Shown here piece by piece: positions 16,508 to 25,793 of a stretch of 64,000 nt of DNA (its first letter is position 1; every line of letters begins with the position of its first letter). This DNA is from Verrucomicrobiaceae bacterium. Its GTDB lineage: Bacteria; Verrucomicrobiota; Verrucomicrobiia; Verrucomicrobiales; Verrucomicrobiaceae. The position numbers were made by a program, and so were the translations under genes. The stretch is taken from NCBI GenBank assembly GCA_024232965.1, contig JACKQF010000001.1, positions 434,001 through 498,000 of the forward strand, given 5' to 3'. The notes beneath the pieces were generated by a model that was given only the letters and a program-made list of their open reading frames with translations, had not been told where the DNA came from and ran no database searches.

Positions 16508-16963
16508 ATGAGTAAAAAAGCCAAAGAACAGCACCCTGAGGTGCGGCGAATCCGCCGCATCAATGAGTACTTTCACCTTGTCAGCCAGACTGCGGAGTTT
16601 CGCAATCGGGTCTGCTGGCGCGGGGCTAGGGAACTGCTGGAGGCCAAGGGCGTGGCGGTGGATGGGGTGATCTTGATCGCTTGCAGCTCGGTGGATGAGA
16701 TCCACGCGGAGTTTGTTTTGCCCGATGGTTCGGCGGTGGAATGTGACTTTAAGGAGGATCCGACCTATCGGCAGGCAGTGGCGATTGCTTTCTGGCGGGT
16801 GCTTCCGCGTCGGGTAGGGGCAGATGATGAGTTTGGTCTGGCCGAGGAGACGGTGCGAACGCCGAAGCTCCGCCAGGCGTTTGATCGTGCGGTGCGTGCC
16901 TTTTATGACTTTCATTGGCGTGGAACAGACGAGCCGCTGCCCGTGCTGAAGTTGGAGCCATGA
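16508..16963 (+). CDS. Hypothetical protein, 151 residues
   Basis: No family recognised. The protein opens with MSKKAKEQHPEVRRIRRINEYF, has no signal or membrane segment, and contains FRNRVCWRGARELLEAKGV and VDEIHAEFVLPDGSAVECDF, a likely mixed alpha/beta fold, then an acidic-to-basic C-terminal half. It diverges from the peroxidase gene over 120 bp and precedes the DMFA2-like gene by 52 bp. Codon use resembles the neighbours, which supports a real gene. Confidence 0.65.
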   Translation: MSKKAKEQHPEVRRIRRINEYFHLVSQTAEFRNRVCWRGARELLEAKGVAVDGVILIACSSVDEIHAEFVLPDGSAVECDFKEDPTYRQAVAIAFWRVLPRRVGADDEFGLAEETVRTPKLRQAFDRAVRAFYDFHWRGTDEPLPVLKLEP

Positions 16964-17015
16964 CCGCTGCAGTGGTCTTCTGAAAGCTAGGCGTGTTCGG
17001 CCGCGTAGGCGTTGG

Positions 17016-18416
17016 ATGTCCCGTGTTTTGCTGTTTATTGCTGTGGCCGTTTCTGCTGTCCGCGCAGAGTCTCCGGTTCCTTTGTTCATCGAAGGATACT
17101 CGAGCCAAACGAGTGTGACCCAGGGGCAGGAAGTTGGCATTTGTGTCAGCACCACGGCTGCCAAGTATGACATCGAGGTGGCTCGGCTCGGGCTTGAGCG
17201 AGCGATTGTGTGGAAAAGGTCGGATCTGCCGGGGATTGAACAAGTGGTGCCTGAGGATGCGTCACCGAATGGCTGCCACTGGGCGGAAAGTGTGACGGTG
17301 CCGGTGGGCAGGGAGTGGAAGACCGGGTTTTACGAGGTTGTCCTGCGTGCGGCGGATATGGGCGGGAAGTGGTCACATCGTGGCAAGCGCACGGCGGAGA
17401 GTAGCACCTTCTTCGTCGTCCGAGCTGCCAAGCCTGGGGCGACGGCCAAGATCCTCTTGCAGCTCTGCACCAACACTTACAACGCCTACAACAACTGGGG
17501 CGGATCAAGCGTGTATGCCTACAATAGCTTGGCGAAGAATCAGGGGCATCGTGTCAGCTTTGATCGCCCTGGTGCATCTCAGTATTCGCGGTGGGAACTG
17601 CCGTTTGTGAAGTGGGCAGAAGAAAACGGGTATGCACTGGAGTTTGCCGCCAATAGCGATTTGGAATTTCACCCAGAGATCTTGGATGCCTACAAGTTGG
17701 TTTTGAGCGTGGGACACGATGAGTATTGGTCTGCGCCGATGCGTGATCATCTGGAGGCATGGATCGGGAAGGGCGGTAATGTTGCCTTCTTCAGTGGGAA
17801 CACCTGCTGCTGGCAGGTGCGTAGCGAGGATGATGGGCGCGCCTTCACATGCTGGAAGCAGAACTACCACGGCGATCCGGTTTTTCAGACGCGTGAATTT
17901 AAGACACTGAGCACGGCGTGGAGCCATCACCTCGTGGAGAGGCCGGAAAATCAACTGACAGGTGTGGGCTTTCTCTGGGGAGGCTATCGCAAGAGCCACG
18001 GACAATTTATGGACGATCCAGCTGAGTATCAAGTGCACAGACCTGACCATTGGGTCTTCGAAGGAACGAATCTGAAGCGCGACGATAAGTTTGGCGGCAA
18101 GGATACCATCGTTGGCTATGAGTGCGATGGCTGCGAACTGGAATGGAAGGAAGGTTTGCCGTTCCCGACACACAAGGACGGGACGCCGGAGAATTTTGAG
18201 GTGTTGAGCACCTGTCCCGCTCGTTGGCATCCTGATGATGCGGAATGGTATGAAAGGTGGGACATCGGCCGAACCGGTGCGGCATGCATGGGCATCTATA
18301 CGCGGGTCGGCACGGTGTTTACCGCCGGCACGACGGACTGGGCGCATGGCCTGATGGGGAAGGATCCCGTGGTGGAAAAGATCACACGTAACGTGCTGGA
18401 TCGATTGGGGCGGTAG
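17016..18416 (+). CDS. Secreted protein with N,N-dimethylformamidase beta-subunit-like C-terminal domain
   Basis: 466 residues; a signal peptide ends near SAVRAES. An N-terminal beta-sandwich part (about 20-140) resembles the Ig-like portion of the family. The rest carries CTNTYNAYNNWGGSSVYAYN, LVLSVGHDEYWSAPMRDHLEAWI, GGNVAFFSGNTCCWQVR and the C-terminal TRVGTVFTAGTTDWAHGL. These are the signatures I associate with the large-subunit-like (DMFA2_C) domain. The real substrate is unlikely to be dimethylformamide; proteins of this kind are often unassigned amidohydrolase-like secreted enzymes. It is the first of five exported proteins on this strand (17016-27218). Confidence 0.75.
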   Translation: MSRVLLFIAVAVSAVRAESPVPLFIEGYSSQTSVTQGQEVGICVSTTAAKYDIEVARLGLERAIVWKRSDLPGIEQVVPEDASPNGCHWAESVTVPVGREWKTGFYEVVLRAADMGGKWSHRGKRTAESSTFFVVRAAKPGATAKILLQLCTNTYNAYNNWGGSSVYAYNSLAKNQGHRVSFDRPGASQYSRWELPFVKWAEENGYALEFAANSDLEFHPEILDAYKLVLSVGHDEYWSAPMRDHLEAWIGKGGNVAFFSGNTCCWQVRSEDDGRAFTCWKQNYHGDPVFQTREFKTLSTAWSHHLVERPENQLTGVGFLWGGYRKSHGQFMDDPAEYQVHRPDHWVFEGTNLKRDDKFGGKDTIVGYECDGCELEWKEGLPFPTHKDGTPENFEVLSTCPARWHPDDAEWYERWDIGRTGAACMGIYTRVGTVFTAGTTDWAHGLMGKDPVVEKITRNVLDRLGR

Positions 18417-18499
18417 AGGTTTAGATTTTTACAAACGCAGGACGGTTGAAGAACCTCCGTCACTGTTTGCGTAATGCTTATCCGCGCACCAATCATCCG

Positions 18500-20581
18500 A
18501 TGAAACACACACTCCTCACCTCCATCGCCCTTTTGGGTTGTTCTATCTTTGCTACTGCAGCTGATGTTCGGTTGCAGCCTTTGAAGGATCTGAATGGTTA
18601 CTTTCCGTTCAATCCCCCGAGCTCGCTCAGCGAATGGGACGTGAGGAAAGAGTATGTGCGGCGGCAAATTTTGGTGGCGGAAGGGCTTTGGCCGATGCCG
18701 ACGAAGACTCCGCTCAATGCCGTGGTGCATGGCAAGATTGATCGGGAAGGTTACACGATTGAGAAGGTTTACTTCGAGAGTGCTCCCGGCTTTTTTGTGA
18801 CGGGCAATCTCTACCGTCCGAAGAACCCAAAGGGCAAGGTTCCTGGGGTCATGTTTGCTCATGGGCATTGGCAGGATGCGCGACTCTCGCTGGCCGATCC
18901 TGCGAAGGTGCGGCAGGACATTGCTGCGGGTGGGGAGCGATTTGAAAAGGGCGGTCAGAGCATGTTTCAGTCGCTCTGCGTCCAACTGGCGCGCATGGGC
19001 TGCGTGGTGTGGCAATGGGACATGCTGAGCGATTCGGATTCGGTTCAGTTTTCGCGCGATGTCGTGCATAAGTTTGCGAAGCAGCGTCCTGAGATGAACA
19101 CGGTGGAGAACTGGGGGCTCTACAGCCCGCAGGCCGAGGCCCATGCGCAGAGCATCATGGGGCTGCAAACGCTGAATGCGGTGCGCGGGCTGGACTTTTT
19201 GTTGAGCCTGCCAGAGGTCGATCCGGAGCGCACTGCGATCACCGGCGCAAGCGGTGGCGGGACGCAGACGATGCTGCTGGCGGCGATTGACGATCGCATC
19301 AAGCTATCGTTTCCTTGCGTGATGGTCAGCACCGCCATGCAGGGCGGTTGCACCTGCGAAAACGCCAGCCTGCTGCGGGTGAACACGGGCAATGTGGAGT
19401 TTGCCGGTCTCTTTGCGCCAAAGCCACAGGGGATGAACAATGCCAACGACTGGACCAAGGAGATGGCGACGAAGGGCTTCCCAGATTTGCAGAAGTTGTA
19501 CGCGACGTTCGGCAAGAAGGACAATGTCTTCCTGCAGCGCGGCGAGCATTTCCCACACAACTACAACGCGGTGACGCGCTCGGCCTTCTACACTTTCTTG
19601 AACAAGCACTTCAAGCTTGGATTTGAATCGCCGGTGATCGAGCAGGACTACGAACCTTTGCCACCAGAGCAACTTACTGTTTGGGATAAAGATCATCCGT
19701 CGCCAAAGGCAGGTGATCCTGAGTTCGAGAGGGGGCTTCTGAAGTGGTTGGCCGAAGACGCGGAGAAGCAATTGCGTGCGAGCGACCTGGAAGTAACGAA
19801 GAAGGGAATCGAGGTGGTGATCGGTCGCACCTATGATGAAGCCGGTGAGGTGACGTGGGACCTGAGCGATAAGCAAGACCATGGCGACTACCTGGAAATG
19901 AGCGGCACGCTGGCGAACACCACTCATGCGGAAGAGCTCAATGTGTCGTGGTTGTATCCCAAGCAGTGGAACGGGCGCGCGGTCGTTTGGCTTGATGATA
20001 GCGGCAAGGCGGCGATTCAAAACGAAGAAATCATGAAGTTGGTGAGATCGGGTGTGACCGTTTTGGGCGTCGACCTTTTGTTCCAAGGCGGTGGTCCGGT
20101 GAAGGAAACGCGTGTGGTTGAAAACCCGCGCGAGTTTGCAGGTTACACCTTTGGATACAATCATGCATTGTTTGCCCAGCGTGTGCATGATGTGCTTTCG
20201 GTGGTGAGTTTTCTGCGCAAATCCAAGGTGGGATCTCACACCAATCCGTCTCACGTTTCAGTGGCCGGTTGGGGCAGCACGGGGCCTGTGGTAGCGGCAG
20301 CGGGTGCTCTTGGCGGCGAAGCAATCGACCGAGTGGCGGTGGATACCCACGGGTTCCGCTTTGGTAAGGTGCTCGACTATCGCGATCCGATGTTCCTGCC
20401 CGGCGGTGCAAAGTATTTGGATCTGCCGGGAATGATCGCCCTGAACGCTACGCACGCACTTTGGGTGGCAGGCGAGGGCGAGAAGCCGGAGACCTTCGGT
20501 GCGAAGTTTGCGGAGTTGACGCCCTACGTGGGTGATGAGGCGGGGAAGCAGGCTGCTGCGGTGGAGTGGTTGCTGAAGTGA
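18500..20581 (+). CDS. Secreted alpha/beta hydrolase, acetyl-xylan-esterase-like, tandem domains
   Basis: 693 residues; the ATG at 18500 opens a signal peptide ending near FATAADV, better than the upstream in-frame start at 18446. The first domain (about 60-380) is a complete alpha/beta hydrolase: GVMFAHGHWQDAR (oxyanion strand), TAITGASGGGTQTM with nucleophile Ser, and an EHFPHNY motif carrying a likely catalytic His. The second part (about 440-690) resembles another alpha/beta hydrolase core, but its elbow reads VAGWGSTGPV, so it may be inactive. Such proteins act on acetylated polysaccharides outside the cell. It shares strand and spacing with the ceramidase-like gene. Confidence 0.8.
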   Translation: MKHTLLTSIALLGCSIFATAADVRLQPLKDLNGYFPFNPPSSLSEWDVRKEYVRRQILVAEGLWPMPTKTPLNAVVHGKIDREGYTIEKVYFESAPGFFVTGNLYRPKNPKGKVPGVMFAHGHWQDARLSLADPAKVRQDIAAGGERFEKGGQSMFQSLCVQLARMGCVVWQWDMLSDSDSVQFSRDVVHKFAKQRPEMNTVENWGLYSPQAEAHAQSIMGLQTLNAVRGLDFLLSLPEVDPERTAITGASGGGTQTMLLAAIDDRIKLSFPCVMVSTAMQGGCTCENASLLRVNTGNVEFAGLFAPKPQGMNNANDWTKEMATKGFPDLQKLYATFGKKDNVFLQRGEHFPHNYNAVTRSAFYTFLNKHFKLGFESPVIEQDYEPLPPEQLTVWDKDHPSPKAGDPEFERGLLKWLAEDAEKQLRASDLEVTKKGIEVVIGRTYDEAGEVTWDLSDKQDHGDYLEMSGTLANTTHAEELNVSWLYPKQWNGRAVVWLDDSGKAAIQNEEIMKLVRSGVTVLGVDLLFQGGGPVKETRVVENPREFAGYTFGYNHALFAQRVHDVLSVVSFLRKSKVGSHTNPSHVSVAGWGSTGPVVAAAGALGGEAIDRVAVDTHGFRFGKVLDYRDPMFLPGGAKYLDLPGMIALNATHALWVAGEGEKPETFGAKFAELTPYVGDEAGKQAAAVEWLLK

Positions 20582-20642
20582 TCTGCACGGATGGAGGTGA
20601 CAGCGGGAAGATGGTCCGACCGCTGTCCGTATTCCTTCGCCT

Positions 20643-22736
20643 ATGCGTGCAATTGTCGTCTTCTCTGTTGTCTTTGTCGGCTTGGCAGTGTCTCTGCATG
20701 CTGAGTTTCAAGCCGGTGCTGCGGTCATTGATATCAGCCCACCCAAGCTGCCAGTGCTGGTCAATGGTGGCATGATGAGTCGCTATGTTGACAAGATCAA
20801 CACGAAGCCTCATGCACGAGCGATTGTGCTTAGCGATGATCAATCGCGGATCGCGATCGTTGTGGTGGACAGTTGCATGATGAGCCGGGAAGTGCTGGAT
20901 GATGCGAAGGCGATGGCGTCTGCCAAGACCGGCATCCGAGCAGATCGGATGCTGATTTCTGCGACGCATGCTCACTCGGTTCCTGCGTCGATGGGATGCC
21001 TGGGGACGGATGCAGATCCAAGTTACGTGCCCTTTTTGAAGGAGAAATTGGGCGAGGTGATTGCGGCCGCTTTGGCGAATCTGGCCCCGGCGCGAATCGG
21101 AATGGGGAAGGGGAACGCGGCGGAGTTTACGGCGTTGCGGCGCTGGATTCGGCGTCCAGACAAGATTGTGGAAGATCCATTTGGCAATCCGACGGTGCGC
21201 GCTGCGATGCATGCAGGCAGAAACTGGGATGATGTGACGGGTGAGTCGGGGCCAGAAGATCCAGATCTGTCTTTGATCTCCATCCAGTCGCGCGATGGCA
21301 AGCCGCTGGCAGTGCTTGGCAATTTTTCGATGCACTACTTTGGGGATAAGGACATCAGCGCGGACTACTTTGGCCTGTTCTCTGAAGGGCTAAAGCAACG
21401 CATCGCGCCGGACGGTGAATTCGTTGGCATCATGTCACATGGATGCAGCGGGGACATCTATCGGGTGGATTACACGGTGCCGGAGAAAGATCGACCAAAG
21501 CCCACCATCGATGAGTACACCAATGGCCTGCTGGAGATCGCAATGAAGGTCTATGGCGAGATTGAATATCGCAGTGATGTGGACATCGCGATGCTGGAAC
21601 GTCGTATGACGCTGAAGTATCGGGTGCCGGACAAGCAGCGCTTGGAGTGGGCGCAGCGAATCATGGCGGAGGTCGGTGATCGCTTGCCGGCGACTCAGCA
21701 GGAAGTCTATGCGCGCGAGCAGATCCTTCTAAACGAGCGCCAGCAGACGGAGATCGTGGTGCAGGCACTGCGGGTGGGCGACATCGGGATCGCTACCACG
21801 CCTAACGAGACCTATGCCATCACGGGATTGAAGATCAAAGCTGCCAGTCCGCTGCCAAAGAACATCGTGATCGAGTTGGCAAATGGCGGTGATGGCTACA
21901 TTCCGCCTCCAGAGCAGCATTTATTCGGCGGATACAATACCTGGGCTGCGCGTTCTGCTGGGCTGGAGGTTTTGGCTGAGCCAAAGATTTCACAGGCAGC
22001 CATCGGGCTTCTTGAGCAAGTGAGCGGGGCACCGCGCAAGCCGTATCACCTCGGCGCGGGCCCGGCGACTCGGGCGATTGCGGATTTGCGGCCGATGGCG
22101 TGGTGGCGCATGAATGAGTTTGCGGGTCCGCAGGCCCTGGATGAGAGCGGGCATCATCGCGATGCCGCCTATGAGTCCACCGTGACGTACTATTTGGAGG
22201 GGCCGAAGTCGGAGGCGTTTTGTGCGGATGGGCAGGTGAATCGCGCGCCGCATTTTGTTGGCGGTCGGATGCGGGCTCAGTTGGGAGACTTGGGTGGCAA
22301 CTATTCGGTCTCGCTTTGGCTGTGGAACGGAATGCCGAACGACGCCAGAGAAGTCAGCGGGTGGCTGTTTTCGCGAGATCATGATCAGGGGTTGAGCAAC
22401 TATGGCCTGCATCTTGGGGTTGCCGGAAAGGGCGATCATGCGGGGCGGTTGTTGATTCAGGCCGGACAAGGCGGGGAAGCGAATTTGTATGGGAAGACGG
22501 AGATCCCGCGCTGGAACTGGGTGAATGTGGTGCTGGTGGTGGATGGCACGACGGCGCGGGTCTACCTGAATGGGAACCTTGAGATTGAGGGCGAAGTCGC
22601 TCCTTGCAAGATTCCGCAATCCTTCTTTGGAGGTCGTAGCGACAATGAATCGAACTGGGAAGGTCGCTTGGATGAGATTGCTGTCTTTGATAGGGCTTTG
22701 GATGCGGGGGAGATCGCCCGGTTGACCGTGCCTTGA
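20643..22736 (+). CDS. Neutral/alkaline ceramidase-like protein with C-terminal LamG domain
   Basis: 697 residues with a signal peptide (ending VSLHAEF). Residues about 20-430 match the neutral ceramidase catalytic domain: FQAGAAVIDISPP, PHARAIVLSDDQSRIAIVVVDS, ISATHAHSVPA with zinc-ligand-type histidines, GNFSMHYFG, GIMSHGCSGDIYR and ITGLKIKAASPLPKN. Residues about 480-697 are a LamG/concanavalin-like module: AWWRMNE, YSVSLWLWNG, RWNWVNVVLVVDGTTARVYLNG and GRLDEIAVFDRAL. Bacterial members of this family in Planctomycetes and Verrucomicrobia often have unknown amide or ester substrates. It is in the row of secreted proteins ahead of the second PSCyt1/DUF1501 pair. Confidence 0.87.
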   Translation: MRAIVVFSVVFVGLAVSLHAEFQAGAAVIDISPPKLPVLVNGGMMSRYVDKINTKPHARAIVLSDDQSRIAIVVVDSCMMSREVLDDAKAMASAKTGIRADRMLISATHAHSVPASMGCLGTDADPSYVPFLKEKLGEVIAAALANLAPARIGMGKGNAAEFTALRRWIRRPDKIVEDPFGNPTVRAAMHAGRNWDDVTGESGPEDPDLSLISIQSRDGKPLAVLGNFSMHYFGDKDISADYFGLFSEGLKQRIAPDGEFVGIMSHGCSGDIYRVDYTVPEKDRPKPTIDEYTNGLLEIAMKVYGEIEYRSDVDIAMLERRMTLKYRVPDKQRLEWAQRIMAEVGDRLPATQQEVYAREQILLNERQQTEIVVQALRVGDIGIATTPNETYAITGLKIKAASPLPKNIVIELANGGDGYIPPPEQHLFGGYNTWAARSAGLEVLAEPKISQAAIGLLEQVSGAPRKPYHLGAGPATRAIADLRPMAWWRMNEFAGPQALDESGHHRDAAYESTVTYYLEGPKSEAFCADGQVNRAPHFVGGRMRAQLGDLGGNYSVSLWLWNGMPNDAREVSGWLFSRDHDQGLSNYGLHLGVAGKGDHAGRLLIQAGQGGEANLYGKTEIPRWNWVNVVLVVDGTTARVYLNGNLEIEGEVAPCKIPQSFFGGRSDNESNWEGRLDEIAVFDRALDAGEIARLTVP

Positions 22737-22789
22737 TTGGACATGGAAAAATCACAATGTGGTACAGCCACGTGGCGTATAGTTCCTTG

Positions 22790-25768
22790 ATGCGCGCGTT
22801 CTCCTGTCTGACCCTCGTCCTTTGCTGCCTCTCCGCCTCCATGCCTCAACTCAAGGCAGCGGGGAAGATTCGCTTCAATCGCGATGTGCGTCCGATCTTG
22901 TCTGATAAATGCTTCTTTTGTCATGGGCCAGACTCGAAGAAGCGCGAGGCGGATCTGCGATTGGATATGCGGGATAGTGCTGTCGAGATGAAGGCAATCG
23001 TCCCGGGGAAGTCGTCGGCGAGCGAGATGATCGCACGCATCTTGACGACGGATCCAGACGATCACATGCCACCGCCGGAGTCGAAATTGGCAAAGCTGAC
23101 GGAAGCCGAGATCGGTGTCTTGAAACAATGGATCGACGAGGGCGCGGAGTATGAGGCTCACTGGAGTTTTATCCCGCTGGATCTTCCAGGAGCAACCAAG
23201 GGTAAGGGCATTGATGGTTTAGTGGCGGCGGGTTTGGCGGAGCGAGGGTTGAATCTTCAGCCGGTCGCTTCGGCAAACACGTTGGTGCGTCGAATGTCAT
23301 TTGATCTCACCGGTTTGCCGCCTTCGCCTGAGGCGGTGGCGGCTTTTGAGAAAGCGTATGCCTCGGACGCAGTAGGGGCTGTGAAGGGATTGGTCGATCA
23401 ATTGCTGGCGTCGCCTCAGTATGGCGAGCGCATGGCGGTCGATTGGCTTGATATGGCGAGGTATGCCGACAGCTATGGCTATCAAGTGGATCGTGATCGC
23501 GATGTGTGGATGTGGCGGGACTGGGTGGTGAAGGCGTTCAATGAAAACCTGCCGTTTGATCAATTCATCACCTGGCAATTGGCGGGTGATTTGCTGCCCA
23601 ATCCGACGGACGAACAGCGGATGGCGACGGCCTTCAATCGCCTGCACCAGCAAGAGAGCGAGGGCGGCAGTGTGGAGGAGGAATACCGTGTGGAGTACGT
23701 TTGCGATCGCGTGCAGACAGTGGCGACGGCCTTTCTTGGCCTGACGTTTGAATGCGCGCGGTGTCACGATCACAAGTTTGATCCGATCACTCAGAAGGAG
23801 TACTTCGGTTTGTTTTCGATGATGCAAAACATTGATGAGGCGGGGCTCTATTCGTTTTTTACAGCCTCGCCACCGACCCCTGCCATGATGCTGACCGATG
23901 CACCGACGAAGGCAAAGATGGCGGCATTGTCGGCGCAGGTGGCGGAGTTGGAGAAGAAGTCGGCCGTGGCGGTAAGTGCGGTGCCTGTGATGGATCGTGG
24001 AGAGATCGCGCACTACACCTTTGATGAGTTGAAGGGCGGCAAGCTGGCGGATGCGCTGCACCCATCCCCGGTAAAAAAGGCGGCGAAGGATGAGGCTCCT
24101 GATCCGGCTGCGATCTTGAAGGGCGAGAACGTTCTGGTCGATGGGAAGTTGGGGAAGGCGGTGCAGTTTTCGGGAGACGATCCGGTGACAACTCCGGTGG
24201 GGAACTTCAAAAGGCACGAGCCCTTCAGTGTTTCGCTTTGGGTCAAAACGCCGGACGTGAAGGAGCGGGCGGTGGTGTTTCATCGGTCGCGAGCATGGAC
24301 AGATGCGGCGAGTCGTGGCTATGAGCTTTTGATCGAAGAGGGAAAATTGAAGTGGTCGTTGATTCACTTTTGGCCCGGCAATGCGATTTCGATTCGGGCA
24401 AAGGGATCGCTGCCGGTTAACGAGTGGGTGCAGGTGGTGGTTACGAGCGATGGGGCCAGTCGTGCGGCGGGGTTGCGGATTTATGTGAACGGTAAGTTGG
24501 CAGATGTTGAGGTGATTCGTGATCATTTAACCAAGGAGATCACTGGAGGCGGCGGAGATACGATTGCCTTGGGCGAACGCTTCCGAGACAAGGGGTTCAA
24601 GGGCGGGGTGATTGATGACTTCAGGGTGTTTGACCGGGATGTATCAAGTGCTGCGGATGCGGAAGTGGCATTGAAAAAGGCGCGTGGAGAGCTTTATGCG
24701 CTCCAGGATGCGCAGAAGGAGATCATGGTGATGACCGAGTTGCCAGAGCCGAAGAAGGCCTATGTTCTGACCCGGGGAGAGTATGACAAACGAGCCGAAG
24801 AAGTGGGGCCAGTGACTCCGGCTTCGCTCTCGCCATTTCCAAAAGATCAGCCTGCAAACCGACTTGGATTGGCGAGGTGGTTGACGGCACCAAATCATCC
24901 ACTGACGACAAGGGTGACGGTGAATCGGCTTTGGCAGGGTCTGTTTGGTCGCGGACTGGTGAAGACGGCGGGTGACTTTGGCAGTCAGGGCGAGCGTCCG
25001 CTCTATCCTGAACTGATGGACTATCTGGCCGCGCGTTTGATCCAGAGCGGCTGGGATGTGAAGGCGCTGCTGCGGGAGATGGTGTCTAGCAAGGTGTATC
25101 AGCAGCGGAGCATCGCGGATGCAAAGACCATGGCAGATGATCCTGAGAACGAGTGGTTGGCGCGTGGGCCGCGCTTCCGATTGCCCGCAGAGATGATTCG
25201 CGACAATGCTCTTGCGGCAGCGGGTTTGTTGAAGACGACGCTGGGCGGGCCGCCTGTGAACCCCTATGAAATGTCGGAGGCATTTAAGCCAGTAACGCCG
25301 GGGGAGAGTCATCGCCGGAGTCTCTATACGGTATGGCGGCGCACGAGTCCACCACCTGCGATGCTGACCTTTGATGCACCCCGCCGCGCAGTCTGCACGG
25401 CAAAGCGGGAGCGCACCGATTCGCCGCTCCAAGCGCTCATTCTGCTGAATGGTGTCCAGTATGTCGAGGCGGCTCGCGTGCTGGGAACGACGCTGCATGT
25501 AGAGGCAAAAGGAGATGTGACCGCGATGATTGAGCGCGGCTTCGTGCGTTGCTTGAGTCGTAAACCCGACGCTGAGGAACGACGCATTTGCAAACAGCTT
25601 TACACCGAGCAATTGGCCCACTTCAGCACCGCGCAACTGGAGGCGGCGAAGCTGTTAAAAATCGGCGCGGCCAAGGTGCCCGAGGGGATGAGCGTCGCCG
25701 AGGCGGCTGCCGCGACGGTGCTGGCCCAGGCCTTCTTGAATCATGACGAATGCGTGGTGAAGCGCTGA
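22790..25768 (+). CDS. PSCyt1-DUF1549-LamG-DUF1553 protein
   Basis: 992 residues from the ATG at 22790, which begins a signal peptide; the longer frame from a TTG at 22733 would overlap the previous stop and is less likely. PSCyt1 has CFFCHGPD at 41-45 and DDHMPPPESK. DUF1549 has VRRMSFDLTGLPPSPEA, YGERMAVDWLDMARYADS and a second haem-like CARCHDHKFDP at C322. A LamG/concanavalin module (about 400-640: FSVSLWVKTPD, NEWVQVVVTSDG, GVIDDFRVFDRD) lies between DUF1549 and DUF1553. DUF1553 (about 690-980) has VNRLWQGLFGRGLVKTAGDFG and SDSPLQALILLN-like segments. It pairs with the DUF1501 gene 25 bp downstream. Confidence 0.93.
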   Translation: MRAFSCLTLVLCCLSASMPQLKAAGKIRFNRDVRPILSDKCFFCHGPDSKKREADLRLDMRDSAVEMKAIVPGKSSASEMIARILTTDPDDHMPPPESKLAKLTEAEIGVLKQWIDEGAEYEAHWSFIPLDLPGATKGKGIDGLVAAGLAERGLNLQPVASANTLVRRMSFDLTGLPPSPEAVAAFEKAYASDAVGAVKGLVDQLLASPQYGERMAVDWLDMARYADSYGYQVDRDRDVWMWRDWVVKAFNENLPFDQFITWQLAGDLLPNPTDEQRMATAFNRLHQQESEGGSVEEEYRVEYVCDRVQTVATAFLGLTFECARCHDHKFDPITQKEYFGLFSMMQNIDEAGLYSFFTASPPTPAMMLTDAPTKAKMAALSAQVAELEKKSAVAVSAVPVMDRGEIAHYTFDELKGGKLADALHPSPVKKAAKDEAPDPAAILKGENVLVDGKLGKAVQFSGDDPVTTPVGNFKRHEPFSVSLWVKTPDVKERAVVFHRSRAWTDAASRGYELLIEEGKLKWSLIHFWPGNAISIRAKGSLPVNEWVQVVVTSDGASRAAGLRIYVNGKLADVEVIRDHLTKEITGGGGDTIALGERFRDKGFKGGVIDDFRVFDRDVSSAADAEVALKKARGELYALQDAQKEIMVMTELPEPKKAYVLTRGEYDKRAEEVGPVTPASLSPFPKDQPANRLGLARWLTAPNHPLTTRVTVNRLWQGLFGRGLVKTAGDFGSQGERPLYPELMDYLAARLIQSGWDVKALLREMVSSKVYQQRSIADAKTMADDPENEWLARGPRFRLPAEMIRDNALAAAGLLKTTLGGPPVNPYEMSEAFKPVTPGESHRRSLYTVWRRTSPPPAMLTFDAPRRAVCTAKRERTDSPLQALILLNGVQYVEAARVLGTTLHVEAKGDVTAMIERGFVRCLSRKPDAEERRICKQLYTEQLAHFSTAQLEAAKLLKIGAAKVPEGMSVAEAAAATVLAQAFLNHDECVVKR

Positions 25769-25793
25769 GATCCAACCGACACACTTTCTATTT

